Shown: positions 51,869-64,000 of the stretch, one piece after another
Numbering within the stretch: the first letter of the stretch is position 1
Layout: each line of letters starts with the position of its first letter
Assembly: GCF_963855985.1 (NCBI RefSeq)
Contig: NC_087095.1
Location: forward strand, 9,434,001-9,498,000
Direction: 5' to 3'
DNA: 64,000 nt
From: Ostrinia nubilalis
Taxonomy: Eukaryota; Arthropoda; Insecta; Lepidoptera; Crambidae
Translations under genes and position numbers: made by a program
The notes under the pieces: generated by a model
What the model was told of the DNA's origin: nothing
Databases searched by the model: none
Seen by the model: the letters and a program-made list of their open reading frames with translations, nothing else

Positions 51869-51874
51869 ATTAAA
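51869..51874 (+). other. ATTAAA polyadenylation signal, possibly NPAT
   Basis: ATTAAA followed about 25 nt later by a T/G-rich stretch (GTAATTTGTTTTATTG). It would give NPAT a 3' UTR of about 0.9 kb that includes the MITE. Confidence 0.35.
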
Positions 51875-52559
51875 AAGTGATCTATTTACAGTAATTTGTT
51901 TTATTGAGATTACATGACATGATCCTAAATCCAATCGGTCCCACACTCATCTTTCTTTACTACTGGATCTTTATTTAATTTTTACCTTGGCTTTAGGAAG
52001 TTTGCCAAAAATCCATTAAATCCTCCACCCTGTATTATTATAATAAATTGATAATTACGAGACCTTGCGCGCGTCATGATACGTCTCTAATGGTGTCTAG
52101 AAAATGAATTTTCTGGAATTTCCTAATTTACACAAGTTATCTTCTTGACCTCACAGTAAAATAATCTTCAGCTATCGATGCGTGATTAACAATCGTCCAA
52201 ACTTACCCTGTGCATGTAAATGGATATCGATACTAATCGCTCGAATTAGAGAGAGCGTTAATTTGTTCTCATTAAAGCGAATGCCTAATTTACTGATCGG
52301 ATTGCCGGTGATTATGATATTACGTTTAATTAGATGGCAATTAGAGGCGATCGTGACACCACAGCTGAACCGTACATTACCATGCTAATTTGAGCCGCCG
52401 CCGCGGGTGTAATCTCGGCAAAAATCAAATTCTAAGTAATTAGGTTTCGACTGCGTTTGTGGCACAGACTAGGAGCTTATTAAAATTAAACGTAGTAAAT
52501 GAACCAGACTTCATTTTCGTTACAAAATCGCATCTATTGAAACTAGAACTTACATATAA

Positions 52560-53423
52560 AAAGGATGATGGGCATATTGGGCGTTAAACCAACAGAAACA
52601 AAAAGTATACTAAATTAAAGCTTAATATTAGTACATCATTTCATAGTATGACAACAATCCTGAAATACGCAGGGATACGGAGATAGAGGTCGTTGAATAT
52701 GCAAAGTTTCCATAGAATTGCACATCACATTAGGGTAATAAAAATATTATTAGTTCAATTAGATTGCTTTTATCGATCATATTGAGAGTACTGTATCATA
52801 TCTTACTATCGATTCTATCGATTTAGTAAGTATGTATACCGAATAAATCATAATCGATTATTCGATTGCAATAATCGATTATATTGCTGAAAATAAGGAA
52901 TTGAATTAACAATCAAATGATAGTAATGATGGTAATCAATAAAATCGATTAATCGAATTGTTAATCGATAAATCGTTATTTGGCAATATCGATTAATAAT
53001 CGGTCCGTGATCGATTATGCGACAACACTACAACTTAACTGGTAGAAATCCCATTGAAACATGACTGTGTTCACGTCATTTCTCTAAATGGTACCTAGGT
53101 ATGGTCCTAGGCTTATAATGTAGAACATGGTTTAAATATACCATTTGTTGGCCCCACTTCTGAACTGTTGGACATAATAATGGATAAATAACTTAATGTA
53201 TTTAAAATGAAAGTAGATAAGTATTAATTAATAATATTTTTTGTTTGTGCAATAAACCACCAATTACTATTACACTTTATGTCAATTTCCAAGCAAACCC
53301 GGGAGTTTATGGTAGTTATTTATATGAAAATATATTTCTGATATTAAGTCCTAACAAATAATAGTAGTTACATTTCTGTTGGTTTTACGCCCAGATTCCA
53401 TAGAAAAGTGCCCATCATCCTTT
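52560..53423. mobile_element. About 0.86-kb TIR element holding an ATCGAT cluster
   Basis: Left AAAGGATGATGGGCA...GGGCGTTAAACCAACAGAAA and right TTTCTGTTGGTTTTACGCCC...TGCCCATCATCCTTT are inverse, with a 13-bp gap in one arm. No coding capacity. Flanking duplications were not identified. Family unknown. Confidence 0.6.
52770..53025. promoter_or_regulatory. Cluster of ATCGAT motifs
   Basis: About nine ATCGAT words within 250 bp, many as AATCGATTA or TATCGATTA, far above the chance rate for a 6-mer. Such words are bound by CUT/Onecut homeodomain proteins and overlap DREF/BEAF-type sites in flies. Could also be a simple low-complexity expansion. Confidence 0.35.
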
Positions 53424-53649
53424 GCACGCCTTGATCTGCCGTTGTGACATGAATGAACCTTATTAAGTAGGTCTACGTACGTATCGTTATCGTTAAAAGT
53501 GTGCTGATACCTTTATTCTTTGTTGAAAACCAATATTCTTCTTTATTGTTCATTCATAAAAGCTCCTCCATTATAAATTTTCATATATTAAACTTAAGTT
53601 ATTCAACCTTTTTTTAAGAAAAGTCGATGATCTTCGAAAAACGTTGTTT

Positions 53650-53850
53650 ACGAAATGACCAAAACAGGAATCGAACCTGGGACTCAATGCGCTTAAGCTC
53701 GCGTACATTTATCCCAAAGTCACTTACTTAACTCTGACTAATGTTGTCACTATAGGTAAATACACGCTATTCTCACAAACCAGGAATCGAACCTAGGACC
53801 CACTGCGCTTAAGCTCCTCTACCCCTAAGTCGTAGTCGCTTAGCTACGAG
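53650..53850 (-). repeat. Tandem tRNA-derived SINE heads
   Basis: Two blocks (about 53655-53705 and 53778-53845) carry, on the minus strand, GAGCTTAAGCGCA.TG.GTCC(T/C)AGGTTCGATTCC, with a good Pol III B box. Neither folds as a full tRNA. I read it as a dimeric or tandem SINE remnant. Confidence 0.45.
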
Positions 53851-53859
53851 TATGGCTCT

Positions 53860-56800
53860 AATGTTGAATTTAACTATACATCTTGATCTCACTCTACTTA
53901 CTTACGTACAACAGATACAAGCGGTTACAAGTAATGAGACAGCGTATTAGCAATACACAACAGCTTGACACAACCTAGACCAAAATATACGGCGTGGACG
54001 GGCGGGGCAGGAAGGGGCGAGCGAACTGGGTCACGGATGCAGGCTCTGACACGAATAGCTGCGTCGCATCTCAGCACGTGCCCTCGTGCCTCTCAAATAC
54101 TCTCAATATATCGCACGAGTGTGCTGCCAGCCGAGAGCTATGGGTTTCGTATAATAGGAGTCTTTGTTTACTTTGGGTTAAGTTCAAAGTTTTAAAGCTT
54201 TCGAAATTGACGGTTCTTCAGCCAGAAAAAGAATGGTCGCATTATCCGTGAAAATATGCGTTTATTTTTGTCAAGATGATAAAACTTGATTGAAGGGATG
54301 GAATTTGTAACAGGAATCAGTCAAATCTCAAATCAATTTACATGGATATTAAGGGATGGACTCTCTTATTTATAATGTTAGACTTTTACAAAGAAATAAT
54401 TTAAAGGGAACGCGTATGGCGCGATAATAAACTTTCTACCTGTAACACACCGAAATTAATGCGGGTTTTCTTTTTTAAAATGATCTTTAGTAGGTACTTA
54501 TTTGATGGTAACTGAGTTGAATCTATCTGTAGGTACTAGGTAAGTTATTGGCCTGAGAAAGTTTTGCGGTAGGTAAGCTTTTATACGATAACGTCCATAT
54601 CTATGGATTTTCTTATGTAAAGATTCTATATAAACTTTGGTACGTGGTACTTAGCATGAGACGAAACTATAGGTATACCGTGAGAACGTTCTACCTAGTA
54701 GACGGAGTGAAGTGTGCACTTCCCCCGTCACGTTATATCGGTAATATGCGCCTTCACTGAAAACTTTGCCTTTGTTCGCATCCATCGACGGGTTTGATCG
54801 TAGTTTGTTTAAGAGAGAACAAGGTGAGTGTTCAATGTACGCCAACCGCGTGGAAGCCTTCTCGAAATTAGTGACGGCTAGTAATTCCGCAGGCAGTTCG
54901 GGTATAAATGATTGCGGGTGATTTTACACCACCCTCGGCCGCCCCCCCAATGTCTAACCCCCTGAGCCCCAAAGTGCAGCGCCGACGCGACGTCGCTCCG
55001 GACAATCTGCGTGCTCTGCTTATTTTCACCCGTAATTCCTTTGCAGGAAATTGCCTTTATAAAGAAAGAAGAATTTAGTTTTGGAGAGCCACAGTAAGCT
55101 AGATAGAACGAATTGGCTGCGTTTTATGGCGGCACATTATGCTAAGCAAGCAATTAACTGTTAGCAACGATTGCTCAGACAGCTCTTGGTTAGGGAATGG
55201 TACACGTGCTTAGAAAATGCAATATGCAATTGGAAACTGGCAGGTAGTGTAAACATAATTATGATAAAAAGGTTAATACCTACTTATTTACTTTTAAGTT
55301 GCACCTGCTATGCCATAAGTTGATAAAGTTTATTATTTTACTAACAACGGTTGCGCAACACTAATGCCCCCATTCTGTTTTCTTGGTATTCTATCATTCC
55401 AATATCCTGCCACAAATATAGATATCTCTATTTGATATCGATAAGTCTACCTTACTGTACCATTCAAAGGATATCGGATATTCAAGCGTTTTCCCAGAAC
55501 TCAATTAATAGGTTTTGATATTGTACCCGTGTAAGTATGTACTGCGTTTTCAGAGACTGCCAGTACCCGGTACCAAGAATTACTCTGCAATTCGTGATAG
55601 ATTTTTTATGCAAATCGCATACCAAATAAACCGAGACTGTCTTATTTATTTAATTGAATATTATTCGTAGAATACTAGATAGGGTTACTTATTTCTATTA
55701 AAGAATGTAATTTGCTTAGTTACTCGCAGCTGCATTTGAGTAGTTGCTAGGTTAATTAGTAATAACAATGGAAATGCGAGACGAGAAAATGCAATTTCAT
55801 CAAGTAAGTAATATTCAAGGTTAAATAAAGCGAATCGCATATCTACGTGATGCTACGACCCAGAGGCGGGCTCGAAGCCAACTGGGTCGGGCTTTCTGCA
55901 ACTTTCAGCCGCTTTTGCCAACCTGGTACCACTATTTTAGTGATACTTACACTAAACATGGTGGAACATCTCCGTTTTGAGTTTTCATTACGCGCCTGTA
56001 AAATCGCTGCACCTATTACATTTTATACTTGTGTAATAGTGCTCTGCAGCAGGCTCCGGTTTGTTGCAGTTACTTGCAGTGTTCGTTGACCAGAGCTAAG
56101 GCTCTAAGGCGTCGTCTAAGTGCTGAGTATTACCTTAAGTGTGTCAATTGGTGGCTCGATGTGCGTTCCCCCTGCTTCCCACAGAGGGGGTAGCGTGGGG
56201 CAGGTCGGATCGATACCCGACGTCTGGCCCACGACCTCGCCTTTCTTACCACCTTCCTAAATACTAATTACGTGCTTTGACACAGCCCGTAAAGGCTCGT
56301 ACCGAATGAAAAGAGCCATGGATGGCAATGTGGGAGTTATTAACGTTACCGCGGCGTGGTTGTACTGTTTGTTTATTTTGGTAACGTCGCCCGTGTTTAC
56401 GTGTTGAATGCGCTCTCGGCGTGTTTTATTTGTTTTGGCCAACACACGACCTAAGTTATAAACTTGATAAACTGGTGTGTTGGCGTCATGTATTTTATAG
56501 TAAGTATTTTCTAATTTTAGTTTTAAGTTTATAGAACGTTATAAATGTTACATTGATACCAACCACTGGGTACTTGTGTAGCCTTGTCAAATAGAATTTT
56601 TCTATTCGACAGGATTAGTAAGCTTGTAATATTAAACTCGACAGAGTCTTATAGAGGATGGATTTTATCTAGGTGGCTCGCCATTTCGCTTGGCACTTTT
56701 TAGAGGCAGACAGCAGCTTTCCAAAGCCGGATAATATAAAGGAAACAAGATTAAAAATGTATTCGCTGCACGTGGGCCATAATGCGATTTATCGGTGGAG

Positions 56801-57120
56801 GGGCATGTCGTGAGCGTGACTGTACCCAGTACACTCGGCCGAATGTATCATGCTGCTATTGTATTGCTAATCTTAAGCACTTCGTACTTACCTGGGGAGT
56901 TCAGGGCTGTACCAGACTACTATATCTTTAGTCCTAAGGTAGCTTGACCGTTTGATGTTGTTTTTAATAAATTATAACTTTTATTGTGTATACTTAAGCG
57001 GCATTGAACTCGCCATGTATTTCTTACAGAAAAAGCTCTACTTACCAGAAGCTCTACTCTATTCTTATTTAGGGCTATTACGAATGACTACTACATGCTA
57101 GTACTTATCTATTATATTAT
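53860..57120. other. Intergenic or intronic, no gene recognised
   Basis: About 3.3 kb. GC-richer patches at 53990-54100, 54920-55020, 55850-55930 and 56160-56240 break the AT-rich background and may be conserved non-coding sequence or untranslated exons. Open frames across them lack family features. Nothing further can be supported. Confidence 0.4.
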
Positions 57121-57124
57121 TAAC

Positions 57125-57454
57125 TAACTAGCGGCCGCCCGCGACTTCGTACGCGTTGATCCCGTTTTACCCCCTTCATCTATCTTACGCGGCTTAGATT
57201 TTTTCATACAAATGTTTTTTTCCGCTAACTCCCGTTCCCGTGGGAATTTTGCAATATCCTGTTGTAACTAAGCTTTAAGTTTACTAAGGTACCTGCATGC
57301 CAAATTTCAAGCGTCTAACTTAAGCGGTTTAGATTTTTCATACAAAAGGATTTTCCCGGAAATTCCCGTTCCCGTGGGAATTCCTAAGTATACTATAACC
57401 TGCCCAGGAGTATGAAGAATAATTGTACCAAGTTTTTGTTTAGTTCTATAAGGA
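57125..57454 (+). repeat. RTE-type tail leading into the large inverted repeat
   Basis: Begins AACTAGCGGCCGCCCGCGACTTCG and contains repeated modules TTCATACAAAAGGATTTTCC and CCCGTTCCCGTGGGAATT, which recur in both arms downstream. Confidence 0.55.
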
Positions 57455-58858
57455 ACATTAGTCCAGTCATTTAAGCTTAAATTAGGTAAGAATCTCGGAA
57501 TTAGAGATACCCAGCTGTAAGTCTGTAAATACTTGTATATTGACACCCTAAAAGTTGTCTCAAAACCTACATATGGTAGGGTGTAAGCAACTATTAAATT
57601 TTAAGGTCAAAGGTCACAAAAATCGGTTTTTTGCGCTTTTTTTGGAAATATCTCATTTCCTATGGGTTTTTTGCTATTTGTATTTATTATCAATATTGTA
57701 GAATACTAAATTCTCTACAAATTTTGTTTAAAAAATTTTTTTATACGGTGAACCGTTTTCGAGATAGAGGGCGGAGAGCGCGCGGTCACTGCATCACTTC
57801 AGGTCAACTTAAGCGGTTTAGGTTTTTCATACAAAAGGATTTTCCCGCTAATTCCCGTGGGAATTTCGGTAATTACTTGTTGTAAATAAGCTTTAACTTT
57901 ACTAAGGTACCTACATGCCAAATTTCAAGCGTCTAACTTCCGTTAAGCGTTTAGATTTTTCATACAAAAGGATTTTCCCGCTAATTCCTGTTCCCGTGGG
58001 AATTCTTAAGTAAACTATAACCTGCCCAGGTGTATGAAGAATAATTGTACCAAGTTTCGTTAAAATCCGTCGAGTAGTTTTTGTTTCTATAAGGAACATA
58101 CAGACGGACAGACAGACAGACAAAAATTTTACTGATTGCATTTTTGGCATCAGTATCGATCACTAATCACCCCCTGATAGTTATTTTGAAAATATATTTC
58201 ATGTATAGAATTCTGTCCGTCTGTATGTTCCTTATAGAAACAAAAACTACTCGACGGATTTTAACGAAACTTAGTACAATTATTCTTCATACACCTGGGC
58301 AGGTTATAGTATACTTAGGAATTCCCACGGGAACAGGAATTAGCGGGAAAATCCTTTTGTATGAAAAATCTAAACGCTTAACGGAAGTTAGACGCTTGAA
58401 ATTTGGCATGTAGGTACCTTAGTAAACTCAAAGCTTAGTTACAACAAGGAATTCCCGAAATTCCCACAGGAATTAGCGGGAAAATCCTTTTGTATGAAAA
58501 ATCTAAACCGCTTAAGTAGACCTGAAGTGATGCAGTGACCGCGCGCTCTCCGCCCTCTATCTCGAAAACGGTTCACCGTATAGAAAAAGTTTTTAAACAA
58601 AATTTGTAGAGAATTTAGTATTCTACAATATTGATAATAAATACAAATAGCAAAAAACCCACAGGAAATGAGATATTTCTAAAAAAAAGCGCAAAAAACC
58701 GATTTTTGTGACCGTTGACCTTGAAATTTAATAGTTGCTTACACCCTACCATATGTAGGTTTTGAGACAACTTTTAGGGTGTCAATATACACGTATTTAC
58801 AGACTTACAGCTGGGTATCTCGAATTCCGAGGTGAACTTACTATAATGACTGGACTAC
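57455..58858. repeat. Large inverted repeat of about 1.4 kb
   Basis: Left arm about 57455-58111 and right arm about 58213-58858 are inverse copies with scattered differences and small indels; the loop is about 100 bp. The arms consist of RTE-like tail modules plus a shared stretch with GGTGAACCGTTTTCGAGAT and CAACATATGGTAGGGTGTAAGC-like words. The loop segment (58119-58212) is directly repeated at 58873-58965. The layout suggests one tail element interrupted by its own inverted copy. Confidence 0.75.
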
Positions 58859-59317
58859 ATACAGACAGACAGACAAAAATTTTACTGATTGCATTTTTGG
58901 CATCAGTATCGATCACTAATCACCCCCTGATAGTTATTTTGAAAATATATTTCATGTACAGAATTGACCTCTCTACAGATGTATTATAAGTACCTATAGA
59001 TAGCATTGTTCTTTTTTGTTCTTGTTTTCTTATGTTGTGAATAAAACTAACCAAGTGTATTATCACTTATTGTTTGAAATTATGCACAATCTAATATATT
59101 TGAAAAGAGGAAGCATAATTTATTTTGTAATTACTTATTGGTTTATTTTTTATTTACTTATTAGTTAAACAATGTGTTTGTTCTGACATAAAGCTTATCA
59201 AGCAAAATTATTCAAGTAATTTAAAAAAAAATGCAGTCATAATACGTATTGTACAAAATAAGCATCCAGTACTCACTTTCCGACATCGTTCCCATCACAC
59301 ATGCGCGTTCAATAAAA

Positions 59318-59610
59318 TTAGAAAGCAAATAAGTAAAAGACGTAATTCATTAGCGTTATGTAGCGTTGCGGTCTCGTCCAGAAGGTCGGTGCATCTTCGG
59401 GTGTGAGAGGGATGGCTGGCCCCCTTACTTTCGGCAGCCCAGTGGGGGGCAGAGGGGGACCTAATGGACGCACGAGGCCTGCAGCGTCGCCCAGGCTCTT
59501 TATGCTGGCTCGCACGCGTTCTCTTGCAAGCTTCTTTGACGTCCCTTTGTTGTGGATTCCAATTTCGGTGCCGTAACCGTTCCCGATATTGCATCTACTT
59601 TTGCTTGTTT
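59318..59610 (-). other. GC-rich open frame, possible exon, function unknown
   Basis: A minus-strand frame without stops reads ...GYGTEIGIHNKGTSKKLARE, then RVRASIKSLGDAAGLVRPLG, PPLPPTGLPK and PEDAPTFWTRPQRYITLMN. It is protein-like and GC-rich against AT-rich flanks. A strong donor-like AAAGTAAGG lies after GLPK (about 59430), so the exon could end there. No acceptor that I trust upstream, and no family recognised. It could be an exon of a neighbouring gene or a transposon fragment. Confidence 0.25.
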
Positions 59611-60600
59611 CATTAAACGGTGGATTAGGATCGGAACGTGCGACTCTGTCATGATTAAACGGGTTTCAGCAATACACGGAATGGCTTGTGTTCGTGGAAA
59701 GGGGTTTCCATTGAAAATATTTGATAGAAACAAATAGGTATTGCAAAGGATTAGGTATTTAATCAATGCACCTTTACATTGCAAGGGGTGAGTTAATTTT
59801 CTGTCGTGGAAATTAGTTTTTCTCTTACAGTAACAAATTGTAACTAAACTTTATAATCGCATGATCATTTTCCTATTGATTCCATAGAGCCCCCTTTTTT
59901 GATATGACCATTGCCTTCGTTAGGCAGGAGCATTTGTTCTTTTGCTGCTCTGCTAACATACTTACCAACAAAAATGCAACTTAGGAACTTATTCAAATTC
60001 CTTCAATCGCTGAAGACTATAATCGAACTAAGTGGATAAGTAACCCAGCAACGTGCATTCCAACTTCCATAATTCCATTGTACCAAAGCAGATAGGGCTT
60101 ATTACAAGCACTCTGCTCATTTTTCTGCACCCTCTCTTTATGCATCCCGCGGCACGCCTAATCATGCAAATCCAAGATGGGCGGGCGCCGCACTCTGCGA
60201 CTGAAACTGAAACTTGCACCCGAAGGTCGTTGCAAAGTTCTGCAAGAAATGAATCTGCTCTTGCTGCAACACTTTCATTTCGTTTCGTTTAGCTGGTTAC
60301 GTTATTAGATAAAGCTATCATTTACAAAGTGAATGTTGGTTTAACAATGAACTTAGTTTGCGAAATTGTCTGTTTGCATGGTTAATGAAAATCGTCTTGC
60401 ACCTTAATAACGGTTTGTAGGAGGTACTATTCCATTTGTTTATGTAAAAATCTAATTTATTTCGTAGCTCGTAGTAGGTGGTATGACGTAACCATAGATA
60501 GTTCTATTGATGGTGATGAATAGACACCACACCAGTATAAGATTTTAGAACTTTTTAAAAGACAAATTTGTAATTCCAAAAACAGACAACACGATAAGGC

Positions 60601-60625
60601 TTATCGCTTATCGGATAAGCGATAA
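60601..60625. promoter_or_regulatory. Perfect 25-bp GATA palindrome
   Basis: Two 12-bp halves (TTATCGCTTATC and its exact inverse) around a central G, with four GATA cores. May be a GATA-factor site pair. Confidence 0.35.
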
Positions 60626-61040
60626 TTGATGGAGGACTCACACCTAAATGCAATCTTCTTCCAAGTAATTTGATTTGACTAGAATCGAACCTTGTGTGTT
60701 AGAGAACCTATTCTTAAACCTTTGTTTTCTTTGTTTAGTTAAAAACCTATACTCGCAGTTCAGAAATTTTAATTAGTGATTTAGAGGTGGAAAACATCAT
60801 ACTTATCGTAGTGTACTCCAAAAAAAATGGCGAGCTTTTTTGTACACCTCAAACAATACCCCGAACCAAGTCTCTATTCACTAAAATGCTTAATATTTCA
60901 CACAAATGAGTATTCGTCGCAAAACATTTTAATTATCGCACCGAAGGTGGGCATGAAAGGGCCGGGTGCACTATCGATCTCGTTGAATTAGTGCGGGAAT
61001 CGGCCGGCGTCTTTGTGCAGCGAAAACAGACCAAAACAAG

Positions 61041-61065
61041 CACCCCCACCACCCACCACCCCCCA
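61041..61065 (-). other. G-rich tract on the minus strand
   Basis: CACCCCCACCACCCACCACC-type sequence; the minus strand has G5, G3 and G6 runs separated by TGGT. It could form a two- or three-tier quadruplex. Confidence 0.25.
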
Positions 61066-61639
61066 CTTCGTTACTTGCTAGAGGACGCTTCAAATTTCAT
61101 GGACAGCGCGGCAAGGAATTCTAAATGCATGTTTGCGTTCACCCTATACCGTTACTGTAGCTAAAATAATGTTTAGTTACATTACCATTTTGCAGGTTGC
61201 AAATGATAGAGACTCGAAGAATCACCATCAATCGTCAAATCATTAGGGGCGTATCCTACTTGATAAGTGTTTTATCTACGGAAAAGTCGACACGTACGCA
61301 TGCTCCTGGGATGAAATAAAATAAATTAATCCACACACAGTTTCAACATTAATACAGCTAAGTACATTTATGCTTTTATTTTCAAACGTACCTATTGAAT
61401 TAAATGTTAAGAAATTAACGTGAAAATATAAAGACATTCATCTGTGTAAAATTGTATTATTGTTCTCAATAATTACTGTCTGCTTCGACTATTTTCGATG
61501 AGAGAAAACATTTTCTAATCGGAAAAATGAAACATTAAATTATTGTGAATTTCAGCAGGAAAGCTGCCTTTATGAGATGTTATGAGAAAATGATATCGAG
61601 AAAAATAATTGTGTTTACTTTTTAATACAATATGTATCC

Positions 61640-61705
61640 GTTTATATATAGTATATATAGTATATATAGTATATCCGTTTATGTATAGTAATATATATCC
61701 GTTTG
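61640..61705. repeat. AT-rich tandem repeat
   Basis: TATATAG/TATATATAGTA units and two or three copies of a longer TATATCCGTTTATATAT-like unit. Simple repeat. Confidence 0.6.
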
Positions 61706-61709
61706 AGTA

Positions 61710-64000
61710 TTAAAGATTTATTTTTATCGGAAAGTACTTTTACTTTCTTTATTTGCTAGTTATAATGACCGAAGTTGTTGGAATTGTTTCTATTAAAATT
61801 CAGTCCTTGGGGACATTTTCGATCTAATAAAACAGGATTATATTTAAAAAAATTAATGATTATTCAGTATTGAGTAATTAATAAATGATGATTATGACTT
61901 TTATAAAATATTTTTTTTTAAATTGTAATTTGTCATGTGTTTTAGAAAATAACAATAAAAATTTCCTTTATTAATCATCCCCTTAGATCCAATAATGTAA
62001 TCAAGCCTAGTGAGTAACTAGAGGTAGGAACCTCAATTACTACAAAGGTATTACGAGATTCCTAAAGCATTAATCCTGAAGCTTGTGGAGTACATTGCAT
62101 AAATATTTAAAAGAGACAAAGACTTCCAAGTGAATGCTTTTGAAAACCCCACACGTGACTTACTCGTAACTCGAGGATGGCAGCGACAATAGAATCGATG
62201 CAAGGTTTTATAAAATCAGGGGTCAGTAGATCGAACGAATCTTATATTACGTTGATGTTTTTGTCGATTCTGGGAAAAGTACCAGAAAAATTAGGTAAAG
62301 ACCAAGTTTAATCATCTTATTTGTTCATCTTGTCAAACAGGGCAATTATGTGTATTTGCATAAATTATTGCGCTTTAATGCTCCGATGACCAAAGGTCAA
62401 TTATTTTGATCGTACATTTTCCAGTCCAAATTTACAGGTTCACTTCGCAAGATCCGTCTTTTTTGGCGCCAATTTTGGTATCAGCATAATTTTATTCTTA
62501 TTTTATTTTATTTATTTGTAAAACAAAACAGATTAAATTCTTTACATGGATTAAACAATACTTAAACGTAGATATAGACTAAAATGTGACCCTAAATAAG
62601 TACCTATGTTTTCTCGAACTTTATTTTTCGTATCAAGTAAAGAATTTTCTATTTGTACCTACTTTACTTAATTAGAAATAGAAAATAGTAACTTATAATT
62701 TTCATTGAACTTCCCTATGAAAAATGAAAATCCATTGCCATCTTTATATGATCATTAAAAAGGGAAACTTAAAAAGCCACTTTATTCCAGAAAAATTTGC
62801 ATTAAATCTAAGCTAATACTTAAACGTATCTTGTAGGTATTACCCAAGTGGGGCAGGGTAGGATCTAGCAATTTGTTCCCGTGAATACACAGCGACGTTA
62901 GCTGCACACAATGAGTTTATTTGGCGTAGACACCGAATTATTCAATTTGTTATGTTTAGACAGCGACGAGCTGGATAGTGGATTTACCAAACCTCTATTT
63001 CAGCTGCGCTGAGATTTACAGAGTTTGTTGACGCAAAATTATACTGATAAACGAAACAAAACATGTAAGCTTGTTGTATGGTAGCGATAAATGAAATCTA
63101 CACTCCTGAATTTGTTTTTTTTTTATATCACTAATATTATTGAGACGATTTTGTGTGTTTTTTTATTCTCACGGTTATACACGGAAATATAAAACAGTTA
63201 CTTATTGATAGCTTTAAGATATCTTAGGGAGGGCGAATGACCAAATGGAGTCTATTTCATATAAGTACAAGCTAATATACCACGAAGTTACAAATCATAC
63301 TGAAGTGGAACAACTTTCATACATACGTCACACATTAGAGATCTCTCCTTTCTTATCGGATACCTTTGTCAGTCAACTGCTAGACATAGGCCTCCATTAG
63401 TTCACACTACTGAACTTGATCCTTGGCTATTCTGTGTCAACCGCTACCAGCCAATGTGGTGTCTCTTTTGTTCTATCTTGTAGGGTGTCCAAGCTGCAAT
63501 GCGTTGACCATATAATGGTCGCTGAGAAGCCGTTTATATAGCAAGTTGGAAAAGATTAATACTAACTTATGATAATTGTAGCAATAACAAAAAGAAAATT
63601 CTTAAGACTCCAAGTAATCAAGTGGTTAATAGTACGGTTTTTCATTACGCAACGCGAGATGTCCGTCCCACACAGATACGCAATTATTATAATTAAATTA
63701 CACGGCTAATTATAATGTATGTTACATGCCTGCAGGTGTATTAGCTTGAATTAATTAAAATTTAATTTTATTAATCGGCCCTTTATTTACTTAAGCACAC
63801 AAAAAATTAACATAAAGTTCGATTGTTTTTTCAAGTGATTACCAACACAAATAAGATGGTATGGTGTAAAATTCATATTTATTCGTGTTTTTAATTAGCT
63901 CTCTCCATTAAATAAACAGACAGGAGACAGCAATCTGCATAAGCGCCGTATTTAAACGAGCATATGCATTGATACTCTTTTCTTTTGAGGGTAATTTGCA
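61710..64000. other. Right end of the window, no gene recognised
   Basis: AT-rich. It holds a 33-codon frame at 62911-63012 (MSLFGVDTELFNLLCLDSDE...), which has a reasonable start context but no recognised family, and a LINE-tail remnant at about 63370-63400 (CAACTGCTAGACATAGGCCTCC). Nothing else can be supported. Confidence 0.35.

Noticed and set aside
57307..58413. Several 60-90-residue frames around 57.3-58.4 kb that resemble each other
   Set aside because: They are the same repeat read in the two arms of the large inverted repeat, not genes.
62911..63012. 33-codon micro-ORF
   Set aside because: Reasonable start context but too short, no family and no neighbouring support; mentioned only in the right-end entry.

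Overview
The window looks like nuclear DNA of a moth or butterfly (Lepidoptera, probably a ditrysian moth). The evidence is the many GTAGGTACCTAC-type runs, the CAGCAGTGGACGTCC...GCTGAAATGATGATGATG retroelement tails, the CTAGCTTTCCGCCCGCGGCTTCG-type tails, short exons with GT-AG introns, and insect gene families. There is no bacterial-style operon, CRISPR array or convincing functional tRNA gene.

Layout. (1) 1-1000: a short CpG-rich stretch, perhaps a promoter or 5' UTR. (2) 1087-7740, minus: a complete ten-exon secreted S28 serine carboxypeptidase (prolylcarboxypeptidase / K12H4.7-like), 481 codons, whose introns hold three MITEs and a tRNA-derived SINE. (3) 8.9-31.4 kb, minus: three six-exon CAP-superfamily genes (antigen 5 / venom allergen-like) with matching splice phases. 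The second and third lie in a segmental duplication (about 18.45-22.5 kb and 28.85-32.07 kb). The third has lost one base near its C-terminus, so it loses its last cysteine and ends at a stop codon inside a neighbouring palindromic MITE. (4) 22.6-28.6 kb, between the duplicates: stacked transposons, namely a 1.5-kb TIR element, a 2.5-kb Foldback-like element with tandem-repeat arms, a 949-bp piggyBac deletion derivative and LINE 3' ends. (5) 36.8-40.8 kb, minus: a complete eight-exon FAM76 homologue. (6) 41.6-43.5 kb: a 5'-truncated LINE split by a 138-bp palindromic MITE. (7) 45.1-51.0 kb, plus: a nine-exon NPAT/Mxc homologue (1,416 aa), the expected scaffold of the histone locus body. (8) 51-64 kb: no gene that I can support. 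It holds MITEs, a TIR element with an ATCGAT cluster, an inverted repeat of about 1.4 kb and one orphan open frame.

Functional picture. The S28 and CAP products are predicted to be secreted. FAM76 and NPAT are expected to be nuclear, and NPAT should act in replication-dependent histone gene expression. I see no evidence that these genes form one pathway. The most unusual material is the interaction between the recent CAP duplication and foldback or hairpin transposons. All exon joins were read by eye from GT/AG sites and reading phase. They keep one open frame from start to stop in each gene but are not confirmed by transcripts.
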